Positions 1-9,446 of a DNA stretch of 64,000 bases are shown one piece after another. The stretch covers positions 4,712,001-4,776,000 of the forward strand of contig NZ_CP019510.1 in assembly GCF_002002885.1 (NCBI RefSeq). Reading direction: 5' to 3'. Position numbers and translations under genes: made by a program. The notes beneath the pieces were generated by a model that was not told the origin of the DNA, did no database searches, and was given only the letters and a program-made list of their open reading frames with translations. Numbering within the stretch: the stretch's first letter is position 1; the number at the start of each line of letters is the position of its first letter. This DNA is from Janthinobacterium sp. LM6 (GTDB lineage Bacteria; Pseudomonadota; Gammaproteobacteria; Burkholderiales; Burkholderiaceae_D).

Positions 1-315
1 CTGCGGGTGCAGCACGATATCGAGCAAGCCGCCCTGCCCGCCCGTGAAGACGGCGGGCAGGCCTTCCAATGGCACATCGGTGAACGTCTTGCCAGTGAGC
101 AAATGCAAGGTCCCCTGCTTGCTGGTAACGAGCGCGCGCCCCTCGCCCAGCCAGGCGATGCCCCACGGCTGGCGCACGCCCTGCGCGACAGTCTCGGCCT
201 TCCAGCCCTGTTTCGCGGCGGGCGGCTCGCCCGTGGCTTGCAGTTCGGCGTGGGCCGCTGGCGCGGCGGCCAGTGCCCATGCAAGCAAGATGCTGGTACG
301 GCGTAGCTGGAACAT
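1..315 (-). CDS. PQQ-dependent sugar dehydrogenase (GSDH family), 5' part only
   Basis: Reading leftward from an ATG at 313-315, 105 codons stay open to the window edge, so only the N-terminus is present. Residues 1-24 form a signal peptide (two Arg, a Leu/Ala core, AHA cleavage site), which implies periplasmic export. After it comes the pattern VRQPWGIAWL-EGRALVTSKQG, followed by a Gly-rich stretch and LLDIVLHP. This is the start of the glucose/sorbosone dehydrogenase beta-propeller (YliI/Asd-like soluble aldose dehydrogenases using PQQ). The family call comes from these motifs; substrate and the catalytic His and PQQ-binding residues lie outside the window. The gene follows ispF by 36 bp on the same strand and may be cotranscribed with it. 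Confidence 0.75.
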   Translation of the reverse strand, partial: MFQLRRTSILLAWALAAAPAAHAELQATGEPPAAKQGWKAETVAQGVRQPWGIAWLGEGRALVTSKQGTLHLLTGKTFTDVPLEGLPAVFTGGQGGLLDIVLHPQ

Positions 316-351
316 GCTCTCTCCTGTCAGTGGTCGATAGTCGGTGGCGTA

Positions 352-852
352 TCAGGCGCGCAGCAGCAAGGCCACGGCTTCGGCCGCGATACCCTCTTCG
401 CGGCCCAGATAGCCGAGTTTTTCATTCGTCTTGGCCTTGATGTTGACCTGGCCCACGGTCACGCCCAGGTCTTCGGCCACGTTGGCGCACATGGCGGCGA
501 TATGCGGCGCCATTTTCGGGCGCTGGGCGATGATGGTCGCGTCGATATTGCCGATGATATAACCGGTCGCCTGCACGCGGCGCACGGCTTCGCGCAGCAG
601 GGTGCGCGAATCGGCGCCCTTGAATTGCGCATCCGTGTCGGGGAAATGGCGGCCGATGTCGCCCAGCGCGGCGGCGCCGAAGATGGCGTCCGTAATCGCG
701 TGCAGCAATACGTCCGCGTCGGAATGGCCGAGCAAGCCCAGGTGATGGGGGATTTTCACGCCGCCGATGATCAGGTCGCGGTTTTCCACCAGCGCGTGGC
801 AGTCATAGCCCTGGCCGATGCGGAAAGGCAGTACGGTAGTCGTTGTGTTCAT
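352..852 (-). CDS. ispF: 2-C-methyl-D-erythritol 2,4-cyclodiphosphate synthase
   Basis: Catalyses the cyclisation step of the MEP isoprenoid pathway, turning CDP-methylerythritol 2-phosphate into the 2,4-cyclodiphosphate with release of CMP. The 166-residue product has the usual family length. Metal ligands are visible as D17 and H19 in GYDCHAL and H51 in the HSDADVLLH motif; the GDIGRHFPD and KAKTNEKLG signatures are also present. The open frame extends upstream into ispD, but the ATG at 850-852 gives the canonical start. It lies 17 bp downstream of ispD, which makes the preceding step, so the two are almost certainly cotranscribed. Confidence 0.97.
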   Translation of the reverse strand: MNTTTTVLPFRIGQGYDCHALVENRDLIIGGVKIPHHLGLLGHSDADVLLHAITDAIFGAAALGDIGRHFPDTDAQFKGADSRTLLREAVRRVQATGYIIGNIDATIIAQRPKMAPHIAAMCANVAEDLGVTVGQVNIKAKTNEKLGYLGREEGIAAEAVALLLRA

Positions 853-869
853 GCGGGTCTCTCTGGAAT

Positions 870-1595
870 TCAAGGGTTGGCCAGGTACAGCTCGGCCGTG
901 TGGATGTCGCGCGGCAGGGTCACCTTCAGGTTGCGCGGGTGACCTTCGACCAGCCTGGGCGCCAGGCCCAGCGCTTCGACGGCGCTGGCGTCGTCGGTAA
1001 TCGCTTGCGGATCGGGCGCTTCGGACAAGGCTTGGTGCAGCAAGGCGTAGGAAAACATTTGCGGCGTCTGCGCCAGCCACAGGCCGTCGCGCGGCACCGT
1101 CTGCGCCGACATGGTGGCGGCACCCGTGCCCTGCCCTGCCCGCTTGACGGTATCGACCACGGGCAAGGCCAGCAAGCCGCCGGCCGGATGGTCAGCGACT
1201 TCGGCGATAAGTTTTGCGATCAGCGCCGGCGTCAGGCCAGGGCGCGCCGCGTCGTGCACCAGCACCTGGTCGTGGGCATCGATGCTGCCGTGCAGCACCT
1301 GCAGGGCATTCAGTATCGTTTCCATGCGCGTGGCGCCGCCGCAGCGCAGCACAGTGACGCCTGAGCCTGCGCCCTGCCCCGGCACGACGGCGTCGATCTG
1401 GCCATCCTCGGCGCTGACGACGACATAGGTGTGCGCTATCAGGGGGCTGGCAAGAAAGGCGTCGAGCGCGTGGCGCAGCATGGGCTTGCCGGCGATGGGT
1501 AAATATTGCTTGGGACTGCCCGCTTCCATGCGCGCGCCCACGCCGGCGGCGGGGATCAGGGCAAAATAACGGGGGCGATTCGGTGCTGCTGTCAT
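870..1595 (-). CDS. ispD: 2-C-methyl-D-erythritol 4-phosphate cytidylyltransferase
   Basis: Third enzyme of the MEP pathway, coupling CTP to methylerythritol 4-phosphate. The 241-residue protein begins with the nucleotidyltransferase glycine-rich loop [12 protein letters not shown] and a following Lys (SPKQY), and has VHDAARP around residues 110-120, which contributes to CTP and metal binding. Length and motif spacing fit IspD. It sits 12 bp after the HELRH gene and 17 bp before ispF, the usual ispDF pair. Confidence 0.97.
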   Translation of the reverse strand: MTAAPNRPRYFALIPAAGVGARMEAGSPKQYLPIAGKPMLRHALDAFLASPLIAHTYVVVSAEDGQIDAVVPGQGAGSGVTVLRCGGATRMETILNALQVLHGSIDAHDQVLVHDAARPGLTPALIAKLIAEVADHPAGGLLALPVVDTVKRAGQGTGAATMSAQTVPRDGLWLAQTPQMFSYALLHQALSEAPDPQAITDDASAVEALGLAPRLVEGHPRNLKVTLPRDIHTAELYLANP

Positions 1596-1607
1596 GCCAT
1601 TCCTTGT

Positions 1608-2303
1608 CTAGTTGGCGGGCGCTGTCTTGCCCGCCAGGATATTCTGGATCTCACCATTGCACGCCTTGCCCAGGCGCGCATATTCCTGCGGAGAATCGAT
1701 GGCCGCCTGCAAGATTTCCACCTTGCGCATTTCGGCCTTGACGTACGGCAACCAGCCCGTGTCGATCTCGCGCGCCAGCGCCGCCTTGGCCGTGCCGCTG
1801 GGCGCATACAGGGGCCGCGCCTCGAAGCGCTTCGCCAGCGCAGCGCGCACGGTCTTTTCCACGCGCGGCAAGTGTTCCATATAGGTTTTCATGTGCCGCA
1901 GCTCGTGCGCGAGTATCTCATCATACGCGCACGTGCCCGGCGCAAACTCGCGGCCGATATAGATCACCACGGGCGCATACGTGAGGGTCACGGTAATCTG
2001 CGGCGCGACGCATTCGTAGCCGCTGGCCGGGTCTTGCAGCATGGGGCCGGCCAGCGCGATCCGCACCTGCGAATCGGTCTTCGTCAAGCCCAGCACCCAG
2101 GTATTGGCGCGCGCCGTGCCCTTCATGACGGTCAGGGCCCTGTACGGCAGATGCGTGTCGATGCTGTAACCGTTCTGCTGCGCCGTCAGCACGGACACCG
2201 TCTTGCTGATCGTGTCTTCGCAGCGCACCTGGAACGGCGTGCGCGCCTGCGCCTGTGCACCCAAGGTGACACAGGCGAGCAGCAGAAAAAGCGCCGTGCG
2301 CAT
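1608..2303 (-). CDS. Secreted protein with HExxH motif, putative zinc peptidase
   Basis: The 231-residue protein begins with a signal peptide (MRTALFLLLAC to about residue 20, AQA cleavage site). The ATG at 2301-2303 is preferred over an upstream in-frame start at 2354 because the latter would overlap the NUDIX gene by 43 bp and hide the signal peptide. Residues 133-137 read HELRH in the context DEILAHELRHMKTY, an HExxH zincin motif on a predicted helix. Four Cys (about 28, 98, 125 plus C11 in the signal) suggest a disulfide in the periplasm. I do not recognise the family with certainty. Peptidase function is inferred from the motif alone; a third zinc ligand is not obvious. It lies 8 bp after the NUDIX gene. 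Confidence 0.6.
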   Translation of the reverse strand: MRTALFLLLACVTLGAQAQARTPFQVRCEDTISKTVSVLTAQQNGYSIDTHLPYRALTVMKGTARANTWVLGLTKTDSQVRIALAGPMLQDPASGYECVAPQITVTLTYAPVVIYIGREFAPGTCAYDEILAHELRHMKTYMEHLPRVEKTVRAALAKRFEARPLYAPSGTAKAALAREIDTGWLPYVKAEMRKVEILQAAIDSPQEYARLGKACNGEIQNILAGKTAPAN

Positions 2304-2311
2304 GCGCAGGA

Positions 2312-2869
2312 TCAAGCCGGCTGCCAGGCGCCGCTGGTAATCTTGTCGAGCCAAAAGATGCCGATGACGGTTTTCACGTCCGTGATGGTGCCATCCTGGA
2401 CCCAGTCGAGCAGCTGCGGCACGGTGGCCGTGAACGTCTCGAGGAATTCGCCTTCATCGAGCTGGCGTTCGCCGGCCACCAGGCCGCGCGCCAGGAACAA
2501 TTCCAGGTGCTCATCCGAATACGCGATGGCGTTGTGGATGGTGGAAACGAATTGCCAGTCGCTGGCCGTGTAGCCCGTTTCTTCCAGCAACTCGCGCTGG
2601 GCGCAAGCCAGGTGCGATTCGCCCGCGTCGATCTTGCCGGCCGGGAATTCAATGAAGACCCGGTCCAGCGGATAGCGGTACTGGCGTTCCATCAGCACCG
2701 TGCCATCGTCGAGCAGCGGCAGGATGACGACGGCGCCCGGATGCAGGACGAATTCGCGCGCCGTGATCTTGCCGTCCGGCAGCGCAACCCGGTCGCGCTG
2801 CACGCGCAGGAAGCCGCCCTGGTAGACGAGCTCGCCGTCCACCTTGGTTTCAATCAGATTCGTATCCAT
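2312..2869 (-). CDS. nudF: NUDIX hydrolase, ADP-ribose pyrophosphatase type
   Basis: The 185-residue protein contains a complete Nudix box at residues 78-100: G78, E84, then REL-EETGY from R92, matching GX5EX7REUXEEXGU. The upstream VVILPLLDDGTVLMERQYRYP segment and the length are those of ADP-ribose pyrophosphatases (NudF/YqiE group), which hydrolyse ADP-ribose to AMP and ribose 5-phosphate and act as cytosolic dimers. The Nudix fold is certain; the ADP-ribose preference is inferred from overall similarity. It follows the nuo operon terminator, so it probably has its own promoter. Confidence 0.85.
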   Translation of the reverse strand: MDTNLIETKVDGELVYQGGFLRVQRDRVALPDGKITAREFVLHPGAVVILPLLDDGTVLMERQYRYPLDRVFIEFPAGKIDAGESHLACAQRELLEETGYTASDWQFVSTIHNAIAYSDEHLELFLARGLVAGERQLDEGEFLETFTATVPQLLDWVQDGTITDVKTVIGIFWLDKITSGAWQPA

Positions 2870-2887
2870 GGAATTCCTTTATTCAAT

Positions 2888-2910
2888 AAAAAACGGCGCC
2901 AGAGGCGCCG
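2888..2910 (-). terminator. Rho-independent terminator of the nuo operon
   Basis: A perfect 7-bp GC stem (arms 2894-2900 and 2904-2910, loop AGA) is followed on the minus strand by six T residues (A-run 2888-2893 on the plus strand). It lies 17 bp past the stop of the last nuo-linked gene (DUF2818) and before the NUDIX start, as expected for the end of the complex I transcript. Confidence 0.9.
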
Positions 2911-2927
2911 CTTTCGGAGGATGGTGC

Positions 2928-3251
2928 CTAACGGCGTTTACGCAGATAACGAGTCACAAAACCTGGGAAAGCCAGCACCAGGAACAGGCATCCCGTGATG
3001 GCATAGAACTCCCACGTCTGCGGGAAACCGTTGCCGATGCGCGCTTCGAGCGCGAACGCCACGGCGCCGACGATGAAGTACAGAATCACCATCTCCAGCA
3101 GGCGCAGCGCCAGCGGCTTGCGCCAGCCCTGCTCTGCCTGCGCCGCCTTTTTCAGGGGCACGGCGGCAAACAGTTTTTCGTTCAAGAATGGCAGGTTGGC
3201 GCCCAGGATGCCCAGGGCGATCACCAGCCAGCTCGATGCGGTGACATCCAT
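2928..3251 (-). CDS. DUF2818 family inner-membrane protein, nuo-linked
   Basis: A 107-residue protein with three hydrophobic segments (about 7-27, 49-68, 83-100) and a basic C-terminus (RYLRKRR). It matches the DUF2818 family, which in Burkholderiales is regularly found directly after nuoN. Here it starts 3 bp after the nuoN stop and precedes the operon terminator. No biochemical role is known to me. Its fixed position suggests a part in assembly or stability of complex I, but that is inference. Confidence 0.8.
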   Translation of the reverse strand: MDVTASSWLVIALGILGANLPFLNEKLFAAVPLKKAAQAEQGWRKPLALRLLEMVILYFIVGAVAFALEARIGNGFPQTWEFYAITGCLFLVLAFPGFVTRYLRKRR

Positions 3252-3254
3252 CGA

Positions 3255-4757
3255 TCAGGACGCCAGGGTCTTGGTGATGGCGGTCGCGCAGGCAGCCAGG
3301 ATGCTGTTAGGCATCACACCGAGGGCCAGGACGAACACGCCGTTCAGGGCCAGCACGACGCGCATGTCGCCATGCACGACCAGCGCATTGCTGTCGCTTG
3401 GCTCGTCGAACCACATCATCTTGACCACGCGCAGGTAGTAGAAGGCGCCGATCAGCGAGAACAGCACGGCGGCGATGGTCAGCCACAGCTGGCCCGTGGC
3501 CAATACCGATGCCAGCACCGAGTACTTGGCCATGAAGCCCATCAGCGGCGGCACGCCGGCCAGCGAGAACATGAACAGGGTCATCACCAGCGCGAAGATC
3601 GGGCTGCGTTTGCCCAGGCCCTTGAAGTCGGCCAGTTCGTCTGCTTCGAAACCATTACGTGCCAGCAACATGATCACGCCGAAAGTACCCAGGGTGGTGA
3701 ACACGTAGGTGATGACGTAGTACATCGAGGCGCCATAGGCGGTGGCTGCACCGGCCGCGTTCAGCGTGTTGTTCGGCGCATCCACGGTACCGGACAGCAA
3801 GCCCAGCAGAACGAAGCCCATTTGCGCGATGGTCGAGTACGCCAGCATGCGCTTCAAATTGGTTTGCGCGATCGCGGTGAAGTTACCGATGGCCAGCGAC
3901 ATCACGGCCAGCACCAGCAGCATTTGCTGCCAGTCATGTGCCATCGGCAGCAAGCCTTCGGCCAGCAAGCGCAGGGTGATGGCGAACGCGGCCAGTTTCG
4001 GCGCCGCACCCAGCAGCAGGGTCACGGCCGTCGGCGAACCTTGATACACGTCAGGCACCCACATGTGGAATGGCACGACGCCCAGTTTGAAGGCCAGGCC
4101 GGCGACCAGGAACACCAGGCCGAAGACCATGATGGTGCCGTTGGTCTTGCCGTTTTCCAGCGCCACGCGCAGTTCGCCCAGGTCCAGCGTGCCGGACGCG
4201 CCGTACAGCATCGAGATACCGTACAACATGAAACCGGAAGCCAGTGCGCCCAGGATGAAGTACTTCATGGCCGCTTCCGTGGCCTTGGCATTGTCACGGC
4301 GCAAGGCGATCAGTGCGTACAGCGACAGCGACATCAGTTCCAGACCCAGGTAGATGATCAGGAAGTTGTTGGCCGAGATCATGATCATCTGGCCCAGCAG
4401 TGCAAACAGGGCCAGCACGTAGAACTCGCCGCCCAGGTTGCCCGACAGCATGCTGCGGTCGGTGGCGTAGGCACGCGAGTAGATCAGGGTCAGCGCCACG
4501 GCGCCGTACGAGAACAGTTTCAGCAACTGCGACATCGGGTCCGACACGAACATGTTATGGAACGTGTAGACGGTGGTGCCCGCATTGAAGTCGCCCACGG
4601 TCAGCAAGGCGCAGCCGGCCAGGGTCAGCAAGGCCAGCACGTAAGTGATCGAACGCTTCGCCGCAGGCAAGAACATATCGATCAGCAAGAGCGCCGACGT
4701 GGCGATCAGCAGAAAGATTTCCGCGTACAGCGGTACCAGATTAGGTGCATTAGTCAT
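3255..4757 (-). CDS. nuoN: NADH-quinone oxidoreductase subunit N
   Basis: Antiporter-like membrane subunit of complex I, one of three proton-pumping channels. The 500-residue protein is strongly hydrophobic with about 14 predicted helices. It contains the conserved Lys-bearing helix YFILGALASGFMLYG and the VPFHMWVPDVYQG signature of the Mrp/ND2 family. It is the last Nuo subunit in the operon, 16 bp after nuoM. Confidence 0.98.
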   Translation of the reverse strand: MTNAPNLVPLYAEIFLLIATSALLLIDMFLPAAKRSITYVLALLTLAGCALLTVGDFNAGTTVYTFHNMFVSDPMSQLLKLFSYGAVALTLIYSRAYATDRSMLSGNLGGEFYVLALFALLGQMIMISANNFLIIYLGLELMSLSLYALIALRRDNAKATEAAMKYFILGALASGFMLYGISMLYGASGTLDLGELRVALENGKTNGTIMVFGLVFLVAGLAFKLGVVPFHMWVPDVYQGSPTAVTLLLGAAPKLAAFAITLRLLAEGLLPMAHDWQQMLLVLAVMSLAIGNFTAIAQTNLKRMLAYSTIAQMGFVLLGLLSGTVDAPNNTLNAAGAATAYGASMYYVITYVFTTLGTFGVIMLLARNGFEADELADFKGLGKRSPIFALVMTLFMFSLAGVPPLMGFMAKYSVLASVLATGQLWLTIAAVLFSLIGAFYYLRVVKMMWFDEPSDSNALVVHGDMRVVLALNGVFVLALGVMPNSILAACATAITKTLAS

Positions 4758-4773
4758 GTTATCGGTCTTCTAT

Positions 4774-6273
4774 TTAAGGCAACTTGCTGATGGCGACATG
4801 CTGCAGCAGGTCGGCAACCGAAGTTTGCATCGTGTCGGTGAACGGGGCTGGGTACAGACCCATCACGAGCACGGCGATGGCCAGCACAGCAAGCATGAAG
4901 AATTCACGTTTGTTGATGTCGGTCAATTCGGCCACGTGCTTGTTCTTGATCTTGCCGAACACCACGCGCTTGGCCATCCACAGCGAGTACGCCGCGCCCC
5001 AGATCAGTGCCGTTGCAGCCAGCAGACCGATCCAGAAGTTGAATTTCACCGCGCCCAGGATCACCATGAACTCGCCGACGAAACCGGACGTGGCTGGCAG
5101 ACCGCAGTTGGCCATCGAGAACAGCACGAAGAAGGCGGCAAATTTCGGCATGCGGTTCACGACACCGCCGTAGTCGGCGATGTTGCGGGTATGCATGCGG
5201 TCATACAGCACGCCGATGCACAGGAACATCGCGCCGGAGATGAAGCCGTGCGAAACCATCTGCACGATACCGCCCTGCACCGAGATGTCGTTGAACATGA
5301 AGAAGCCCAGGGTCACAAAGCCCATGTGCGCGATCGACGAATAGGCGACCAGTTTTTTCATGTCGGTTTGCACCAAGGCAACCAGACCGATGTAGATGAC
5401 GGCGATCAGCGACAAGGCGATCATGAAGCCCGACAGGTAGTGGCTGGCGTCTGGCGTGATCGGCAGCGAGAAACGCAGGAAGCCGTAGGCGCCCAGTTTC
5501 AGCATGATGGCGGCCAGCACGGCGGAACCGCCCGTTGGCGCTTCCACGTGGACGTCCGGCAACCACGTATGCACCGGGAACATCGGCACCTTGACGGCAA
5601 ACGCCATCAGGAAGGCCAGGAAGATGAAGATCTGTTCGTTCATCGTCAGCTTGAACGCGTGCCAGGCCAGGATGTCGAAGGTACCCGACACATTGCGCAG
5701 GTAAATGATGGCAACCAGGGTCAGCAGCGAACCGAAGAAGGTGTACAGGAAGAACTTGAACGACGCGTACACGCGGTTCGAACCACCCCAGATACCGATG
5801 ATGATGAACATCGGGATCAGGGTTGCTTCAAAGAAGAAGTAGAACAGCAAGCCGTCCAGCGCGCAGAACACGCCGATCATCAGGCCCGACAGGATCAGGA
5901 AGGAGCCCATGTACTGGGCGATGCGCTTCTCGATCACTTGCCATGCGGAAATGACGACGATGACGGTGATGAAGGCCGTCAGTGGCACGAACCACAGGGA
6001 CAGGCCGTCGATACCCAGCGAGTACCAGATATTGAAGGTTTCAATCCACGGTGCTTTTTCGACGAATTGCATGCCGTGTGCGGCGTTGTCGAAATGCTGG
6101 ATCAGCGGCAAGGTGCACAGCATGCTGAGCACGGCGCCAGCCAGCGACAGCCAGCGGGTAAAGCCCGCTTTGCTGTCACGGCCGAGAGCCAGGATCAGGA
6201 CGCCGCAAATGATCGGCACCCAGATCGACAGACTCAGGTAAGGAGGTAGTGTAGAAATCGTAGACTGCATCAT
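4774..6273 (-). CDS. nuoM: NADH-quinone oxidoreductase subunit M
   Basis: Second antiporter-like proton channel of complex I (499 residues, about 14 helices). Recognisable segments are VKVPMFPVHTWLPDVHVEA and the histidine-bearing VAYSSIAHMGFVTLG helix shared by NuoL/M/N. The start offers two adjacent ATG codons (6273 and 6270). It lies 29 bp after nuoL. Confidence 0.98.
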   Translation of the reverse strand: MMQSTISTLPPYLSLSIWVPIICGVLILALGRDSKAGFTRWLSLAGAVLSMLCTLPLIQHFDNAAHGMQFVEKAPWIETFNIWYSLGIDGLSLWFVPLTAFITVIVVISAWQVIEKRIAQYMGSFLILSGLMIGVFCALDGLLFYFFFEATLIPMFIIIGIWGGSNRVYASFKFFLYTFFGSLLTLVAIIYLRNVSGTFDILAWHAFKLTMNEQIFIFLAFLMAFAVKVPMFPVHTWLPDVHVEAPTGGSAVLAAIMLKLGAYGFLRFSLPITPDASHYLSGFMIALSLIAVIYIGLVALVQTDMKKLVAYSSIAHMGFVTLGFFMFNDISVQGGIVQMVSHGFISGAMFLCIGVLYDRMHTRNIADYGGVVNRMPKFAAFFVLFSMANCGLPATSGFVGEFMVILGAVKFNFWIGLLAATALIWGAAYSLWMAKRVVFGKIKNKHVAELTDINKREFFMLAVLAIAVLVMGLYPAPFTDTMQTSVADLLQHVAISKLP

Positions 6274-6302
6274 GGTTCTCAGTATTCTTTTATCAGGTCA
6301 GC

Positions 6303-8396
6303 TTACTTAGCGGGCCAGAATGGCAGGAAATAGATCAGGAAGCCCAGCACGCCCAGGATCATCACGAATGCATAGTGATAGATGTAGCCGGTCTGCAACA
6401 CTCGCGACAGCGAGGACAGCCAGGCGACGACCTTGGCGCTACCGTTGACCAGCAGGCCATCGATCAGCTTCTTGTCACCGAAGTTCCACAGGCCATTACC
6501 CAGCAAGCGGGCACCGCCGGCGAACACGACTTCATTGAACTTGTCCATGTAGTACTTGTTGTCCAGCAGGGTGTGGATCGCGTGGAACTTGGCAAAGAAC
6601 CAGGCCGGTACACGCGGGTTGACCATGTAGCAGTAGTAGGCTGCCACCACGCCGGACAATGCCAGCCAGAACGGTGCCGTCGACAGGCCGTGGATCGCCA
6701 TCGCCATTGCGCCGTGGAATTCATGCGACAACTCTTCCATTGCTGGATGGTTTTCGCCCACAAAAATCACGCCCTTGAAGAAATCGCCATGCAGCATCGG
6801 GCCGATCGTCAGGTAACCGATGATCAGCGAAGGAATCGCCAGCATCACCAGCGGGAACCACACGACGAACGGCGATTCATGCGGCTTCTGGCCAGGTTCC
6901 AGACCGTGGTGCGCGTGGTCGTCTTCCTCTTCTTCATGGTGGTCGTCATGTGCATGGGCATCATGCTTCGCAGCAGGCGCGTGGTGGTCGTCATGACCGT
7001 GCGCATGCGCCTGGCCAAAACGTTCCTTGCCGTGGAAGACGAGGAAATACATGCGGAACGAGTAGAAGGCGGTAACGAACACGCCAGCCAGCACGGCGAA
7101 CTGGGCAAAGCCAGCGCCCCAGATGTGCGTCGCTTCGACGGCTTCGATGATGCTGTCTTTCGAGTAGAAACCGGAGAACAGCGGCGTGCCGATCAGGGCC
7201 AGCGAACCGACCAGGGACGTGATCCAGGTGATCGGCATGTATTTGCGCAGGCCGCCCATGTTGCGGATGTCCTGGTCGTGGTGCATGCCGATGATGACGG
7301 AACCGGCGCCCAGGAACAGCAGTGCCTTGAAGAATGCGTGCGTCATCAGGTGGAACACGGCCACGGAGTACGCGGACGAACCCAGCGCGACGGTCATGTA
7401 ACCGAGCTGCGACAGGGTCGAGTAAGCAACGACGCGCTTGATGTCGTTCTGGATGATGCCCAGGAAGCCCATGAACAGCGCCGTGATGGAGCCGATCACC
7501 AGGATGAAGGACAGTGCCGTGTCGGACAGTTCGAACAGCGGCGACATGCGCGAGACCATGAAGATACCGGCCGTCACCATCGTCGCGGCGTGGATCAGTG
7601 CCGAAATCGGGGTAGGACCTTCCATCGAGTCAGGCAGCCACACGTGCAGCGGGAATTGCGCCGACTTGCCCATCGCGCCGATGAACAGGCAGATGCAGGC
7701 GACGGTCAGCAGGGCCCAGTCGGTACCTGGCAGGCTCAACAGCGCGAGTTCGTCTTTCTTGGCGAACACTTCCTGGTAGTTCATGGTGCCGGCGTAGGCC
7801 AGCAGCAGGCCGATGCCCAGGATGAAGCCGAAGTCGCCCACGCGGTTGACGAGGAAAGCCTTCATGTTGGCCACGATGGCCGTCGGACGCTGGTACCAGA
7901 AACCGATCAGCAGGTAAGAGACCAGGCCCACGGCTTCCCAACCGAAGAACAGTTGCAGGAAGTTGTTGGCCATGACCAGCATCAACATCGAGAACGTGAA
8001 CAGCGAGATATAGGCGAAGAAGCGGTTGTAGCCTTCATCATCCTTCATGTAACCGATCGTGTAGATATGCACCATCAGGGAAACGAAGGTGACCACGCAC
8101 ATCATCATCGCCGACAGCGAATCGATCTGGAAGCCCACTTCCATCTTCAGGGTGCCGATCGTCATCCAGTTATAGATCGTGCCATTGAATGTCGCGCCAT
8201 CCATCACTGCCAGCAATGTCTGCACGGACAGGATGAACGCAATCAGTACGCCCAGGATCGTCGCAGTATGCGACGTCTTGCGTCCGACCAAATTACCCAG
8301 GAACTGGGTGCCAAGCAAGCCTGCAATCGCGGCACCGGCCAGCGGCGCCAGCGGTACGGCAAGAAGGAGGTTAGGGTTGAGGAGTTGCCCCGCCAT
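6303..8396 (-). CDS. nuoL: NADH-quinone oxidoreductase subunit L with His-rich loop
   Basis: Distal antiporter-like subunit of complex I, carrying the long lateral helix that spans the membrane arm. The 697-residue product is longer than E. coli NuoL (613). Canonical motifs include FGWEAVGLVSYLLIGFW, FPLHVWLPDSMEGPTP and HLMTHAFFKALLFLG. Between about residues 455 and 500 there is a soluble insertion dominated by His, Asp and Glu (HAHGHDDHH, then HDAHAHDDHHEEEEDDHAHH), which accounts for some of the extra length. The insertion is in frame, and flanking helices are intact. Confidence 0.98.
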   Translation of the reverse strand: MAGQLLNPNLLLAVPLAPLAGAAIAGLLGTQFLGNLVGRKTSHTATILGVLIAFILSVQTLLAVMDGATFNGTIYNWMTIGTLKMEVGFQIDSLSAMMMCVVTFVSLMVHIYTIGYMKDDEGYNRFFAYISLFTFSMLMLVMANNFLQLFFGWEAVGLVSYLLIGFWYQRPTAIVANMKAFLVNRVGDFGFILGIGLLLAYAGTMNYQEVFAKKDELALLSLPGTDWALLTVACICLFIGAMGKSAQFPLHVWLPDSMEGPTPISALIHAATMVTAGIFMVSRMSPLFELSDTALSFILVIGSITALFMGFLGIIQNDIKRVVAYSTLSQLGYMTVALGSSAYSVAVFHLMTHAFFKALLFLGAGSVIIGMHHDQDIRNMGGLRKYMPITWITSLVGSLALIGTPLFSGFYSKDSIIEAVEATHIWGAGFAQFAVLAGVFVTAFYSFRMYFLVFHGKERFGQAHAHGHDDHHAPAAKHDAHAHDDHHEEEEDDHAHHGLEPGQKPHESPFVVWFPLVMLAIPSLIIGYLTIGPMLHGDFFKGVIFVGENHPAMEELSHEFHGAMAMAIHGLSTAPFWLALSGVVAAYYCYMVNPRVPAWFFAKFHAIHTLLDNKYYMDKFNEVVFAGGARLLGNGLWNFGDKKLIDGLLVNGSAKVVAWLSSLSRVLQTGYIYHYAFVMILGVLGFLIYFLPFWPAK

Positions 8397-8442
8397 GATG
8401 AACCTTAATCGTTATTATTCGAGAGATCGAGTCTGAAAAACA

Positions 8443-8751
8443 TCAGCCTTTGAGGCTGTCCAGGTCTTCGACGTTGATGGTATCCAGATTACGGAACATC
8501 ACCACCAGAATAGCCAGACCGATAGCCGACTCAGCGGCGGCAACCGTCAGGATGAAGAAAACGAAGATCTGACCGGCCGCGTCGCCCATGAAATGGGAGA
8601 ACGCGATGAAATTCATATTCACCGCCAGCAGCATCAATTCGATTGCCATCAGCAATACGATGATGTTCTTGCGGTTCAGGAAAATACCGACGATCGAGAT
8701 TGCGAACAGGATCGCGCCCAGGACCAGAAAATGTGTGAGCGATAATGTCAT
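8443..8751 (-). CDS. nuoK: NADH-quinone oxidoreductase subunit K
   Basis: Small 102-residue subunit of complex I (ND4L/MnhC type) with three transmembrane helices. The two conserved membrane Glu residues lie in the [13 protein letters not shown] and [13 protein letters not shown] helices and take part in proton transfer. The ATG overlaps the nuoJ stop by 4 bp (8748-8751), indicating translational coupling. Confidence 0.98.
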   Translation of the reverse strand: MTLSLTHFLVLGAILFAISIVGIFLNRKNIIVLLMAIELMLLAVNMNFIAFSHFMGDAAGQIFVFFILTVAAAESAIGLAILVVMFRNLDTINVEDLDSLKG

Positions 8752-9380
8752 GGTGCCTCCTTAACTTCCGGCTCAGCCGCAGGACGCTCGACGACCGCGT
8801 CCATCTTGATGATCTTCAGGCGGTCGTTGCGCTTGACGCGTACCGCATCGCCTGGAGCAAAATGCTTGGTGTCCTTGCGTTTGCGCAAAGTCAGTGCAAC
8901 CGCGGCAACGATGGCCACCAGCAGCACGACGGCGGCGATCTCGAAGGCGAACACATATTTCGTGTAGATCAGCAGGCCCAGTTCCTTGGTGCCGCCCAGG
9001 TTGACGTTCACCGGAGCGATGCTAGGCGCAAAGTTGCGGAAACCGTGCCACAGGACAGCGGCCATTTCCAGCACGATGATCACGCCCACCGTCACGGACA
9101 ATGGCAGATAGCCCCAGAAACCTTCGCGCATGCGGTCGATATTGATATCGAGCATCATGACCACGAAGAGGAACAGCACCATCACGGCGCCGACATACAC
9201 CAATACCAGCACGATGGCCAGGAATTCAGCTTGCAGCAGCATCCAGATGCCCGCTGCGGAAAAGAAGGACAGTACCAGGAACAGTACTGCGTGGACCGGA
9301 TTACGGGCCGTGATGACGCGCGTCGCTGCCAGAATCAAGATCAGCGCGAAGGCGTAAAACAAAATTGTTTTAAAGTCCAT
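8748..9380 (-). CDS. nuoJ: NADH-quinone oxidoreductase subunit J
   Basis: ND6-like subunit of complex I, 210 residues with five hydrophobic helices in the first 165 and a charged C-terminal tail. The [19 protein letters not shown] segment is the pi-bulge helix typical of NuoJ. The gene starts 66 bp after nuoI and overlaps nuoK by 4 bp. Confidence 0.97.
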   Translation of the reverse strand: MDFKTILFYAFALILILAATRVITARNPVHAVLFLVLSFFSAAGIWMLLQAEFLAIVLVLVYVGAVMVLFLFVVMMLDINIDRMREGFWGYLPLSVTVGVIIVLEMAAVLWHGFRNFAPSIAPVNVNLGGTKELGLLIYTKYVFAFEIAAVVLLVAIVAAVALTLRKRKDTKHFAPGDAVRVKRNDRLKIIKMDAVVERPAAEPEVKEAP

Positions 9381-9446
9381 AAAAAACCCAATAGACGTAC
9401 AGATGAACGAGGGGCGCGCCGCAGCTGGTCAGCTGCGGCGCATCCA

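Noticed and set aside
2844..4790. Long open frame on the plus strand (648 codons) opposite nuoN, with similar ones at 6375-8408, 11101-13458, 22472-24604 and 25998-27980
   Set aside because: These are antisense shadows caused by high-GC third positions. Their translations are low-complexity (Gln, His, Arg rich), with no domain, and the opposite strand holds well-known genes.
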